A DNA stretch of 64,000 bases from Brevundimonas sp. AJA228-03 (lineage in GTDB: Bacteria > Pseudomonadota > Alphaproteobacteria > Caulobacterales > Caulobacteraceae). Below are positions 34,442 through 42,360 of the stretch, piece by piece. Where the stretch lies: assembly GCF_017795885.1 (NCBI RefSeq), contig NZ_CP059297.1:682001-746000 (forward strand), given 5' to 3'. Under the pieces are notes generated by a model. That model did no database searches. It saw only the letters and a program-made list of their open reading frames with translations, and was not told the origin of the DNA. Position numbers and translations under genes: made by a program. How positions within the stretch are numbered: the first letter of the stretch is position 1; each line of letters opens with the position of its first letter.

Positions 34442-37156
34442 ATGACCATGCCTGTGTCCAACGCCCCCGTCGCTGACGATCGCCTGCGCGAGGAGGTTCG
34501 TCTGCTCGGCGGACTGCTGGGCGAGGTGATCCGCGACGAGGGGGGACAGGATCTCTACGACCGGATCGAGGCGGTGCGGGTGGCTTCCGTCGGCTATCAC
34601 CGGCACGCGGGGGCGCGCGGCTCGGCGGAGCTGGAGCGGCTGCTGTCGGACCTGTCGCTGGACGATGCGGTGGGGCTGGCCCACGGGTTCGCGGTCTTCT
34701 CCCTGCTGGCCAATGTGGCCGAGGACCGGGCCGGCAAGCGCCGCGCCCGCAGCCAGACGGCCGAGGGCGCGCGTCAGGATACGCCCGAGGGGGCGCTGGC
34801 CCGGCTGGCGGAGGCCGGTCGCTCGGTCGAGGACGCGCGGGCCCTGCTGTCGGAGGCCCTGATCTCGCCCGTCCTGACCGCCCACCCGTCGGAGGTGCGA
34901 AGGAAGAGCGTTATCGACCGGATCGCCACCGTGTCGGACCTGCTGGACGCCTGCGACCGCGATGACCTGTCGTGCGCGCCCGACGTCCTGATCTCGGGTT
35001 TGCGTCGACAGACGGTGATCCTGTGGGCGACCCGGCTGGTGCGGACGACCGGCCTGGTGGTGCAGGACGAGATCGACACGGTGGTGTCCTTCCTGGAACG
35101 CGTCTTCCTGAAGGTCGCGCCGGAACAGCTGATCGACTGGCGCAGGCGTCTGAATGCGCCGGACCTGAAGCCCTTCATCCGCATCGGGGCCTGGGTCGGC
35201 GGGGACCGGGACGGCAATCCCAATGTCGACGCCGCCGCCCTGCGCGCCGCCTTCGCCACGCCGGCCAAGGCGGTGCTGCGCCACTATCTGGAGGCGGTGA
35301 ACACCCTGGGGGCCGAGCTGAGCCTGTCCGGTTCGCTCGCCACCATCAGTCCGGCGCTGCAGGCGCTGGCGGCCGGGTCCGGAGACGATTCCCCCCACCG
35401 CGCCGACGAACCCTATCGCCGCGCCCTCAGTCAGATCTATGCCCGGCTGTCGGCGACCCATCCGATCCTGACCGGAGAGACCGCGCCGCGCCCCGCGCTG
35501 TTCAACGCGCCCCCCTATGATGGACCCGACGCCTTCCGGGCCGATCTGGCCGTCCTGCAGGACAGTCTGGTGGCCAGCCACGGCGCGGTCTTCGCCGACG
35601 ATGGCCTGTCGCGCCTGATCGCCACGGTCGATGTTTTCGGATTTCACATGGCGACGCTCGATCTGCGCCAGAATTCAGACGTCCATGCGCGAGTCGTTTC
35701 CCATCTTCTGCGCGTGGCCGGGGTCTGCCCCGACTATGCCGCACTGGATGAGGAGAGCCGCATCGCCCTGTTGTCAGCCGAGCTGGCCGCGCCGCGCCTG
35801 CTGTTCAGTCCCTATGAGGCCTACGACCCCGAGGTGCTGAAGGAACGCGCCATCCTGCAGGCGGCGGCGGGGGCGCTTAGCACCTTCGGACCCCAGGCGA
35901 TCCGCACCCATATCGTGTCCAAGACCGACGCGGCCTCCGACCTGCTGGAGGTCTATCTGCTGCTGAAGGAAGTCGGCCTGTATCGCCACGACGACCCGGC
36001 CGCCTGCCCGATCCAGGCCGCGCCGCTGTTCGAGACCATCGACGACCTGCGTGCCGCCCGCCCGACCCTGACCCGCCTGTTGCAGGAACCTTCGGCCCTC
36101 GCCGTGGCCCGGGCGCGTGGCGTGCAGGAGGTGATGATCGGCTATTCGGATTCCAACAAGGACGGCTCCTATCTGACCTCGACCTGGGAACTGCACGAGG
36201 CGTCGCGGGCGCTGCTGGGCGTGACCCGGACGGTCGGCGTCCGGCTGCAGCTGTTCCACGGGCGCGGCGGGGCCGTGGGCCGGGGCGGCGGCTCCAGCTT
36301 CGCGGGCGTCATCTCGCAACCCACGGGCACGGTCGCAGGCCGGATCCGCATCACCGAACAGGGCGAGGTGATCGCCAACAAATACGGCGAGCCCGACGTG
36401 GCGCGGCGAAACCTCGATGCCCTGACGGCCGGGACCCTGATCGCCTCGCTCGCCCCGCCGCCGGACGAGGCGATGACCGCAAAGCACGGGGCGACGGCTT
36501 CGGCCCTCTCGGTCGCCTCGATGGCCGCCTACCGGGCGCTGGTCTATGAGACGCCGGGCTTCGTCGACTATTTCCGCGCCGCCACCCCGATCAACGAGAT
36601 CGCCGAGCTGAAGATCGGTTCGCGGCCCACGTCGCGGACCGCCTCCACCGCCATCGAGGATCTGCGCGCCATTCCCTGGGTGCTCAGCTGGAGCCAGAGC
36701 CGCGTCATGCTGCCCGGCTGGTTCGGCTTCGGCTCGGCCGTACAGGGCCGGGACATGGAAGAGCTGCGCGCCATGGCGACCGACTGGCCCTTCTTCCGCA
36801 CCCTGCTCCAGAACATGGAGATGATCATGGCCAAGTCCGACATGACCATCGCCCGCCGCTATGCCGGACTGGTTCCGGACCCGGCGCTGGCGGCTTCGAT
36901 CTTCGGGGCCCTGAAGGCCGAATGGGACCGGACGCGTGATGCGGTCCTGGCCATCAGCGGACAGACGGAGCTTCTGGGCGGACAGCCCGAGCTCGACCGT
37001 CTGATCCGTCTGCGGATGCCCTATGTCGAGCCGCTGAACCACGTCCAGATCGAGCTGATCCGCCGGCGGCGCTCGGGCGACGACGACCCCCGCGTGCGTG
37101 AAGGCATCCTGCTGACCATCAACGGCGTGGCGGCCGGTCTGCGCAACAGCGGCTGA
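34442..37156 (+). CDS. ppc: Phosphoenolpyruvate carboxylase
   Basis: A 904-residue PEPC. Active-site His148 is in VLTAHPSEVRRKS. The second catalytic region is GYSDSNKDGSYLTSTWELH, followed by the mobile loop FHGRGGAVGRGGGSSF. The C-terminus reads LRNSG, close to the QNTG end required for activity. The enzyme makes oxaloacetate from PEP and bicarbonate to refill the TCA cycle. ATG 34442 is chosen, with a second start six bases on; no strong ribosome binding site is visible. It is convergent with recR, 9 bp apart. Confidence 0.95.
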   Translation: MTMPVSNAPVADDRLREEVRLLGGLLGEVIRDEGGQDLYDRIEAVRVASVGYHRHAGARGSAELERLLSDLSLDDAVGLAHGFAVFSLLANVAEDRAGKRRARSQTAEGARQDTPEGALARLAEAGRSVEDARALLSEALISPVLTAHPSEVRRKSVIDRIATVSDLLDACDRDDLSCAPDVLISGLRRQTVILWATRLVRTTGLVVQDEIDTVVSFLERVFLKVAPEQLIDWRRRLNAPDLKPFIRIGAWVGGDRDGNPNVDAAALRAAFATPAKAVLRHYLEAVNTLGAELSLSGSLATISPALQALAAGSGDDSPHRADEPYRRALSQIYARLSATHPILTGETAPRPALFNAPPYDGPDAFRADLAVLQDSLVASHGAVFADDGLSRLIATVDVFGFHMATLDLRQNSDVHARVVSHLLRVAGVCPDYAALDEESRIALLSAELAAPRLLFSPYEAYDPEVLKERAILQAAAGALSTFGPQAIRTHIVSKTDAASDLLEVYLLLKEVGLYRHDDPAACPIQAAPLFETIDDLRAARPTLTRLLQEPSALAVARARGVQEVMIGYSDSNKDGSYLTSTWELHEASRALLGVTRTVGVRLQLFHGRGGAVGRGGGSSFAGVISQPTGTVAGRIRITEQGEVIANKYGEPDVARRNLDALTAGTLIASLAPPPDEAMTAKHGATASALSVASMAAYRALVYETPGFVDYFRAATPINEIAELKIGSRPTSRTASTAIEDLRAIPWVLSWSQSRVMLPGWFGFGSAVQGRDMEELRAMATDWPFFRTLLQNMEMIMAKSDMTIARRYAGLVPDPALAASIFGALKAEWDRTRDAVLAISGQTELLGGQPELDRLIRLRMPYVEPLNHVQIELIRRRRSGDDDPRVREGILLTINGVAAGLRNSG

Positions 37157-37165
37157 GGCAAGGGT

Positions 37166-37768
37166 TCAGGCAGGGCGCCGGGCCCGCAGCGCCTGGACGA
37201 TCGTGCCGTCATCCAGCCAGTCGAGGTCGCCACCGACGGGCACGCCGCGCGCCAGGGACGTGACCTCGACCCCGTCGCCCGCGACCCGCTCGGCCAGATA
37301 GTGGGCGGTGGTCTGCCCATCGACCGTAGCGGGCAGGGCCAGCACGACCTCGCGCACCTCGCCGCCCTTCACCCGCCCGACCAGTTCGGCGACCCGAAGC
37401 GCATCGGGGCCGACGCCGTCCAGCGCCGACAGCAGCCCGCCCAGCACATGGTATTTGCCGCGGAAGGCACCGGACCGCTCCATGGCCCACAGCGACCCGG
37501 CCTCCTCGACCACGCAGATCAGGCCGTTGTCGCGCGAGCCGTCCGAACAGATGGAACAGGGATCGCGGGTGTCGGGCGTACCGCAGACGGAGCAGGACAC
37601 GACCCTGGCCGCCGTCTCGGCCAGGGATGCGGCCAGAGGCTCCAGCAGCTGTTCGCGCTTCTTCAGCAGGGCCAGGGCGGCGCGGCGGGCCGAGCGGGGA
37701 CCCAGCCCCGGCAGCCTGGCCAGGAGCGCGATCAGCCGCTCGATCTCGGGTCCCGCCGATGCCGCCAA
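37166..37768 (-). CDS. recR: Recombination mediator RecR
   Basis: A 200-residue RecR. The helix-hairpin-helix is at the N-terminus ([14 protein letters not shown]), the zinc finger is [16 protein letters not shown], and the Toprim domain begins [19 protein letters not shown]. RecR acts with RecO and RecF to load RecA on gapped DNA. It is preceded by the ybaB gene with one base between stop and start, so the two are coupled. Confidence 0.96.
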   Translation of the reverse strand: MAASAGPEIERLIALLARLPGLGPRSARRAALALLKKREQLLEPLAASLAETAARVVSCSVCGTPDTRDPCSICSDGSRDNGLICVVEEAGSLWAMERSGAFRGKYHVLGGLLSALDGVGPDALRVAELVGRVKGGEVREVVLALPATVDGQTTAHYLAERVAGDGVEVTSLARGVPVGGDLDWLDDGTIVQALRARRPA

Positions 37769-37769
37769 G

Positions 37770-38099
37770 TCAGAACAGCTTGGGCATGCCGGGGATGTTC
37801 ATGCCGGCCATTGGGCCCGCCGCCTCGCGCATCAGGTCGGTATTGACGGCGTCCAGCCTGCGCCTGGCATCGGCATGGGCGGCGACGATCAGGTCGGCGA
37901 GGATCTCGGTCTCGCCCGGCACCATCAGACTGTCGTCGATCTTCACGCCGGTGACCTCGCCCGCGCCCTTCAGCGCGATCGTCACCAGACCGCCGCCGGA
38001 GCTGCCCTCGGCGGTGGTTTCGGCCATCTTCGCCTGGGCGTCCTGCAGCTTCTGCTGCATCGCCTGGGCCTGCTGCATCAGTTGGTTCAGGTCTTTCAT
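37770..38099 (-). CDS. YbaB/EbfC family nucleoid-associated protein
   Basis: A 109-residue protein of the YbaB/EbfC family. The N-terminal coiled-coil region is [27 protein letters not shown] in segments, then the core [24 protein letters not shown] and the Met/Pro-rich end [11 protein letters not shown]. Members bind DNA as dimers. Gene order dnaX-ybaB-recR is widely conserved, but here a nitroreductase gene on the opposite strand separates dnaX from this gene. Confidence 0.92.
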   Translation of the reverse strand: MKDLNQLMQQAQAMQQKLQDAQAKMAETTAEGSSGGGLVTIALKGAGEVTGVKIDDSLMVPGETEILADLIVAAHADARRRLDAVNTDLMREAAGPMAGMNIPGMPKLF

Positions 38100-38238
38100 G
38101 GTCACAGGATAGGCCGGGACGCGACGTCGCGACAGGGGGGAAGGACCGCGATGCTGTGATTTGCCCGCTTGCACCGACGAACCGGGTGCCTATTTTCGCA
38201 ACTGCATTCGTTGCTATTTGCCCCCGGGACCAAACTCG

Positions 38239-38850
38239 ATGACCTATGATCCTTCCACCCGCGATGTGGCGCTGGACGATACCGCCCTGGCCCAGTTGTT
38301 CTCCGAAGCCCGGACGCGCAACGACTTCAGCGACCGGCCGGTCCCGGAGGCGCTGCTGCGCCGCCTGTACGATCTGACCCGGTTCGGACCGACCGCCGTC
38401 AACTCCACCCCGGCGCGGTTCCTGTTCCTGACGTCGGTCGAGGCGCGCCAGCGGCTCGCGCCCTTCATGAGCGGCAACAACCGCGAAAAGACCCTGAAGG
38501 CGCCGGTCAACGTCATCATCGGCATGGACACCCGGTTCCATGAGACACTGCCCAGACTGTTTCCCCATGCGCCCGGTGCCAGGGACTGGTTCGCCGACGA
38601 GGCGGCGCGCAGGGAATCGGCCTTCCGCAATTCGTCGCTTCAGGGCGGCTATTTCATGATCGCCGCGCGCGCCCTGGGTCTGGACGTCGGTCCGATGTCG
38701 GGCTTCGACGCGGCGGGGGTGAAGGCCGAGTTCTTCGCCGGCACCAGCGTGGAGCCGAACTTCATCCTCAATCTGGGCTATGGCACCGACGAGAACCTGT
38801 TCCCCCGCTCGCCGCGCCTGGACTTCGAGGAGGCGGCGCAGATCCTGTAG
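38239..38850 (+). CDS. Nitroreductase family protein, RutE/HadB-like
   Basis: A 203-residue flavoprotein of the malonic semialdehyde reductase (RutE) type. Signatures are RNDFSDRPVPEALLRRLYDLTRFGPTAVNSTPARF (FMN-binding Arg and Ser/Thr, in segments), SLQGGYFMIAARALGLDVGPMSGFD and FILNLGYG. In the Rut pathway the enzyme reduces malonic semialdehyde from uracil breakdown, but no other rut gene is here, so the real substrate is open. It sits on the opposite strand inside the dnaX-ybaB-recR group. Confidence 0.85.
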   Translation: MTYDPSTRDVALDDTALAQLFSEARTRNDFSDRPVPEALLRRLYDLTRFGPTAVNSTPARFLFLTSVEARQRLAPFMSGNNREKTLKAPVNVIIGMDTRFHETLPRLFPHAPGARDWFADEAARRESAFRNSSLQGGYFMIAARALGLDVGPMSGFDAAGVKAEFFAGTSVEPNFILNLGYGTDENLFPRSPRLDFEEAAQIL

Positions 38851-38854
38851 GGCC

Positions 38855-40699
38855 CTATTCGTCCTCGTCCCCGTCGTCGGGAATGCTCGGCATCTCGACG
38901 GCGGGGGCCAGGGTCTTGATCTCGCCGACGACGGCACCGGGGAAGGCCTCCATCACCGCGCGGACGAAGGGATCGGCCTCGACCTCGGCGCGCAGGGCGA
39001 CAGTGGCCTTCCTTTCCTGTTCGATCAGGGTCTCGCCGCCGCCCTGGCCGTTGGCGACCACGAACCACTGGCGGCCGGTCCAGTCCTTGAGCCGCGACGA
39101 CAGGCGGGTGGCGAGATTGGCCGGGGCCCCGTCGACGGGCTCGTAGGTCAGGGTGCCCGGCTTGAACGACACGGGACGCACATAGCGCTGCACATCCATC
39201 TGCAGGGCGATCTCGCGCTTCTCGCCGATCAGCGCGACCACGGCCTCGAAGGTCTGCGGGTCCGGCAGGGCGGGCTGGGCGGCCGCTCTCGGGGCCATCT
39301 GAGCGGAGGCGCCGCCGCCGCGCGGTCCACCGGTGCCGGTGCCGCCACCCGGCCCGCCGGACAGGGGCTCGCCCGACTGCAGCCGCTTCAGCGCCTCCTC
39401 CGGCCCGGGCAGGTCGGCGGCATAGGCCAGACGCACGATGGCCATCTCGACCGCATCGGCGGGGCTGGGCGCGCGGCGAACCTCGTCCAGCGCCTTCAGC
39501 AGCATCGACCAGGTCCGCGACAGCGTCCCGGCCGAGACCTGGGCGCCCATGGCCGCCAGTCGCTGGGCCTGATCGTTGGGCAGGCGGGTCGCATTCGGCC
39601 CCAGCATCTTGGCGACCGAGGCCGCGTGGCAGTGTTCCAGCAGGTCGTTGGTCACCTGCACGGGATCCGCCCCGAAGCCGTAGAGCGCGCGGAAGATCTC
39701 CAGCGCCTCGGAGGTCCGCCCGGCCATGATCTGTTCGAACAGGGCGATGGTCTGGCTGCGGTCGGCCAGGCCCAGCATGTCGCGGACCGTGTCGGTGGCG
39801 ACGGTCTCGCCGCGCTCGCCCTGAACCAGCGCCTGATCCAGCAGGGACAGGCCGTCGCGGACCGAACCCTCGGCGGCGCGGGCGATCAGGGCCAGGGCGT
39901 CGTCCTCGACCTTCATGCCCTCCCGGGTGGCGATCCGGCCGAGGTGCTCGACGAGGATTTCCGGCTCGACGCGACGCAGGTCGAACCGCTGGCAGCGGGA
40001 CAGGATGGTCACCGGCACCTTGCGGATCTCGGTGGTGGCGAAGATGAATTTGGCGTGGGGTGGCGGCTCCTCCAGCGTCTTCAGCAAGGCGTTGAAGGCC
40101 TGGTTCGACAGCATGTGCACTTCGTCGAGCACATAGACCTTGTAGCGGGCCTCGACCGGCGCATAGCGGACGGATTCCAGGATGTCGCGGATGTCGTTGA
40201 CGCCGGTGTGGCTGGCGGCGTCCAGCTCCATCACGTCCATGTGCTGACCGGCCATGATCGCGGCGTCGTGGCGACCGTGGGCGGTCAGCTCCAGCGAGGG
40301 CCGGTCGATGACCTCGGTCTCGTTGTTCAGGGCCCGGGCCAGCAGACGGGCTGTGGTCGTCTTGCCGACGCCGCGGACGCCGGTCAGCATGAAGGCGTGG
40401 GCGATCCGGCCGGTGGCGAAGGCATTGGTCAGGGTGCGCACCATCGCCTCCTGACCGATCAGGTCCTCGAAGGTGCGTGGCCGGTATTTGCGGGCCAGGA
40501 CGGTGTAGGCCTCGCCGTCGTTCCGATGCGCGTCGTCGGCGACCGAAGCCGTCGCGACGGCGGCGGGAGCGACAGTCGGCCCGGCCGCCGGCGCACCGAA
40601 CATGTCGTCGGTGTTCTCGTCGCGCTCATGCTTTTCGGATTCCGGGGCGTCGTCCTCCGCCCAGGGCGGATCGCCGGAATCAAGGTCGACGTCGGTCAT
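38855..40699 (-). CDS. dnaX: DNA polymerase III clamp-loader subunit gamma/tau
   Basis: A 614-residue DnaX. An acidic N-terminal extension of about 60 residues precedes the ATPase core: Walker A GVRGVGKTTTARL (about 107-119), DEVHMLS, the LLKTLEEPPPH arginine-finger region and SRCQRFD. The four-Cys zinc module normally found after Walker A is missing. A Gly-rich linker (GGPGGGTGTGGPRGGG) separates the collar from the tau C-terminal domain; in Caulobacter, ClpXP processing of DnaX stops at such a stretch (established). ATG 40699 is chosen over an in-frame TTG six bases upstream. Confidence 0.94.
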   Translation of the reverse strand: MTDVDLDSGDPPWAEDDAPESEKHERDENTDDMFGAPAAGPTVAPAAVATASVADDAHRNDGEAYTVLARKYRPRTFEDLIGQEAMVRTLTNAFATGRIAHAFMLTGVRGVGKTTTARLLARALNNETEVIDRPSLELTAHGRHDAAIMAGQHMDVMELDAASHTGVNDIRDILESVRYAPVEARYKVYVLDEVHMLSNQAFNALLKTLEEPPPHAKFIFATTEIRKVPVTILSRCQRFDLRRVEPEILVEHLGRIATREGMKVEDDALALIARAAEGSVRDGLSLLDQALVQGERGETVATDTVRDMLGLADRSQTIALFEQIMAGRTSEALEIFRALYGFGADPVQVTNDLLEHCHAASVAKMLGPNATRLPNDQAQRLAAMGAQVSAGTLSRTWSMLLKALDEVRRAPSPADAVEMAIVRLAYAADLPGPEEALKRLQSGEPLSGGPGGGTGTGGPRGGGASAQMAPRAAAQPALPDPQTFEAVVALIGEKREIALQMDVQRYVRPVSFKPGTLTYEPVDGAPANLATRLSSRLKDWTGRQWFVVANGQGGGETLIEQERKATVALRAEVEADPFVRAVMEAFPGAVVGEIKTLAPAVEMPSIPDDGDEDE

Positions 40700-41054
40700 C
40701 CACAATCTCTAGCGCGGCGCTCGGTTTGGGTCAGTGTGAATCTGACTCCTTGCCCATGTTCGGCCAGGGAAAGACCAACACGGCTGAAACTGCCGAGACT
40801 TGGGCGTTGGCTGCCAGGTTCCACGCCCGATCGCCCACTTGAAGCCTGGGCGCAGATCATGATTCCGGTGCGCTCTCGCCGCGCCGCAGCCGGGAATGAG
40901 CAGGCTGTTCCGGCCATCAGATGATCCATGAGCGGCCGTCGAGCCGCATCTGCCCGGGAACACGGCGGGTGCCCGACGCGGTCGAACCTGTAGACCCTGC
41001 GGCGAACGGCGGGGCCGGAGCGATGCCGCGCCGACAACACCCACCGCGCGATGC
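40700..41054. other. Intergenic region upstream of dnaX
   Basis: About 355 bp lie between the capA-like gene and dnaX, both on the minus strand. I looked for the SRP RNA that neighbours dnaX in some bacteria but do not see its conserved loop. A GGGCGT/ACGCCC pair near 40803-40828 may form a hairpin. The long open frames here look like shadows. The dnaX promoter must lie in this gap, but I cannot place it. Confidence 0.5.
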
Positions 41055-42176
41055 TCAGGTCGCCGCCTGAAGCCGGCCTCCGCTGGCCGTGGCGACGATC
41101 TGACCGCCGAGCGGGCGTGAGAGGCGATCCATCCGGTCCAGGATGGCGGCCATCTCCAGCGAGGCCGCCAGGCCTGGAAAGCCACGGCTTGCGAGGTCAT
41201 CGTGACCTCCCAGCCCGATCTCGTTCATGGTGATCGCGTCCAGCCTTGTCTCCAGCCGACCGTCGGCATGGCGCGTCACACAGGCCATGACGCTGGTCCA
41301 GGCCTCGGGTGGATAGCTGCCGGCGACCTTCTCGGTCTGGAAGATGAAGTTTCCGAGACCATAGAGAAGCGGCTTTCCGCGATAGAGACCCATGCCCTGA
41401 GGCAGCGGCGAACCATGACCCGCGAAGACATCGCAGCCAGCATCGACACAGCGTCGGGCGAAGGCCTGCTGCCAGGCCGGAACCAGGGCGTTGTCCGGTT
41501 CCCAGTCGTGGTTGTGATGACAGGCGATCACCAGGTCGGTCGAGGCGGAGGCCTGCCGGATCGCGTCCAGTATCCGCGCCTCGTCTCCGGCATGGAGCGT
41601 TCCGTCGGCGTTGCGGCGCAACTCGTTGACTCCGGGCCGGGCCTCGGTCGCCATTCCGCCTTCGCGGACCTTTCCTGTGGCAAAGCCGACGACCGCCACG
41701 CGACCCGCCGGCGTTGCCAGAAAGGCGGGGGCGGACGCCTCGGCTATGTCGACACCGCTCCCCGCGCTGGACAGACCGGCCGCGCGTATGGCCGCCAGAG
41801 TGTCGAGGATACCGCCGCTGCCCAGGTCGAATGCATGATTGTTCGCGGTGGTCAGCAGGCCGATACCGACCGACTTGAGCGCCTCCAGGATTTCAGGTCC
41901 GGCGGCGTGGAGCGTCAGCAGCTCGCGCGTCGGCGCGCCGGCACGTGAGCCCCGGATCACGGTCTCCAGATTGGTGAAAACCGCGTCGGCCCCGGTCAGG
42001 CGCGCGGCGATGGCGGGGCGTCCAGGCCATTGCTCGGGAGACGGCGCGTGCTCGATCAAGGCCTGACCCAGAAGAGCGACCTTTAGCGGTGCGCTCCCTC
42101 GCGGAAGACTGGCGCAGGCGGTCAGACCCGTCAGGGCGACTCCGCCGATCATCAGACTTCGCCTGTCCAGCACCAT
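41055..42176 (-). CDS. CapA-like metallophosphatase-fold lipoprotein
   Basis: A 373-residue protein with a twin-arginine start (DRRSLMIGG) and a lipobox (LTAC, Cys21), so probably a Tat lipoprotein. The body matches the CapA/PgsA group: KVALLGQALIEH, TNLETVIRGS, TTANNHAFDLGSGGILDTL, ACHHNHDWE and FAGHGSPLPQGMGLYRGKPLLYGLGNFIF. Named members serve poly-gamma-glutamate synthesis, but many are uncharacterised. Here it is divergent from a receptor-transporter-hydrolase operon, which suggests a role in handling an amide-linked glutamate-like compound. Confidence 0.85.
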   Translation of the reverse strand: MVLDRRSLMIGGVALTGLTACASLPRGSAPLKVALLGQALIEHAPSPEQWPGRPAIAARLTGADAVFTNLETVIRGSRAGAPTRELLTLHAAGPEILEALKSVGIGLLTTANNHAFDLGSGGILDTLAAIRAAGLSSAGSGVDIAEASAPAFLATPAGRVAVVGFATGKVREGGMATEARPGVNELRRNADGTLHAGDEARILDAIRQASASTDLVIACHHNHDWEPDNALVPAWQQAFARRCVDAGCDVFAGHGSPLPQGMGLYRGKPLLYGLGNFIFQTEKVAGSYPPEAWTSVMACVTRHADGRLETRLDAITMNEIGLGGHDDLASRGFPGLAASLEMAAILDRMDRLSRPLGGQIVATASGGRLQAAT

Positions 42177-42360
42177 GTCGCGCCCGCCCGTTCGGGCAGA
42201 CCATACCTATATCCAGCACAGCAAGCCCAGACCATGCACAGGACGCATGAGCCGATACGGTGAAGCCATGCCGTTGCAGCTTCGTGACGGGCGCTGTCAG
42301 TGTGTGCAGGGGGAGCCGAAGCACGCAGTCGTCTTCGGCAAGACATTGGGGATCCGAGCC

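Noticed and set aside
40981..41010. GGTTCGAC on the minus strand as a tRNA T-loop
   Set aside because: No matching acceptor stem, D-loop or anticodon arm lies at tRNA distance.
40700..41054. Possible SRP RNA gene upstream of dnaX
   Set aside because: The conserved GGTCAGG...GGAAG loop sequence is not present on either strand.
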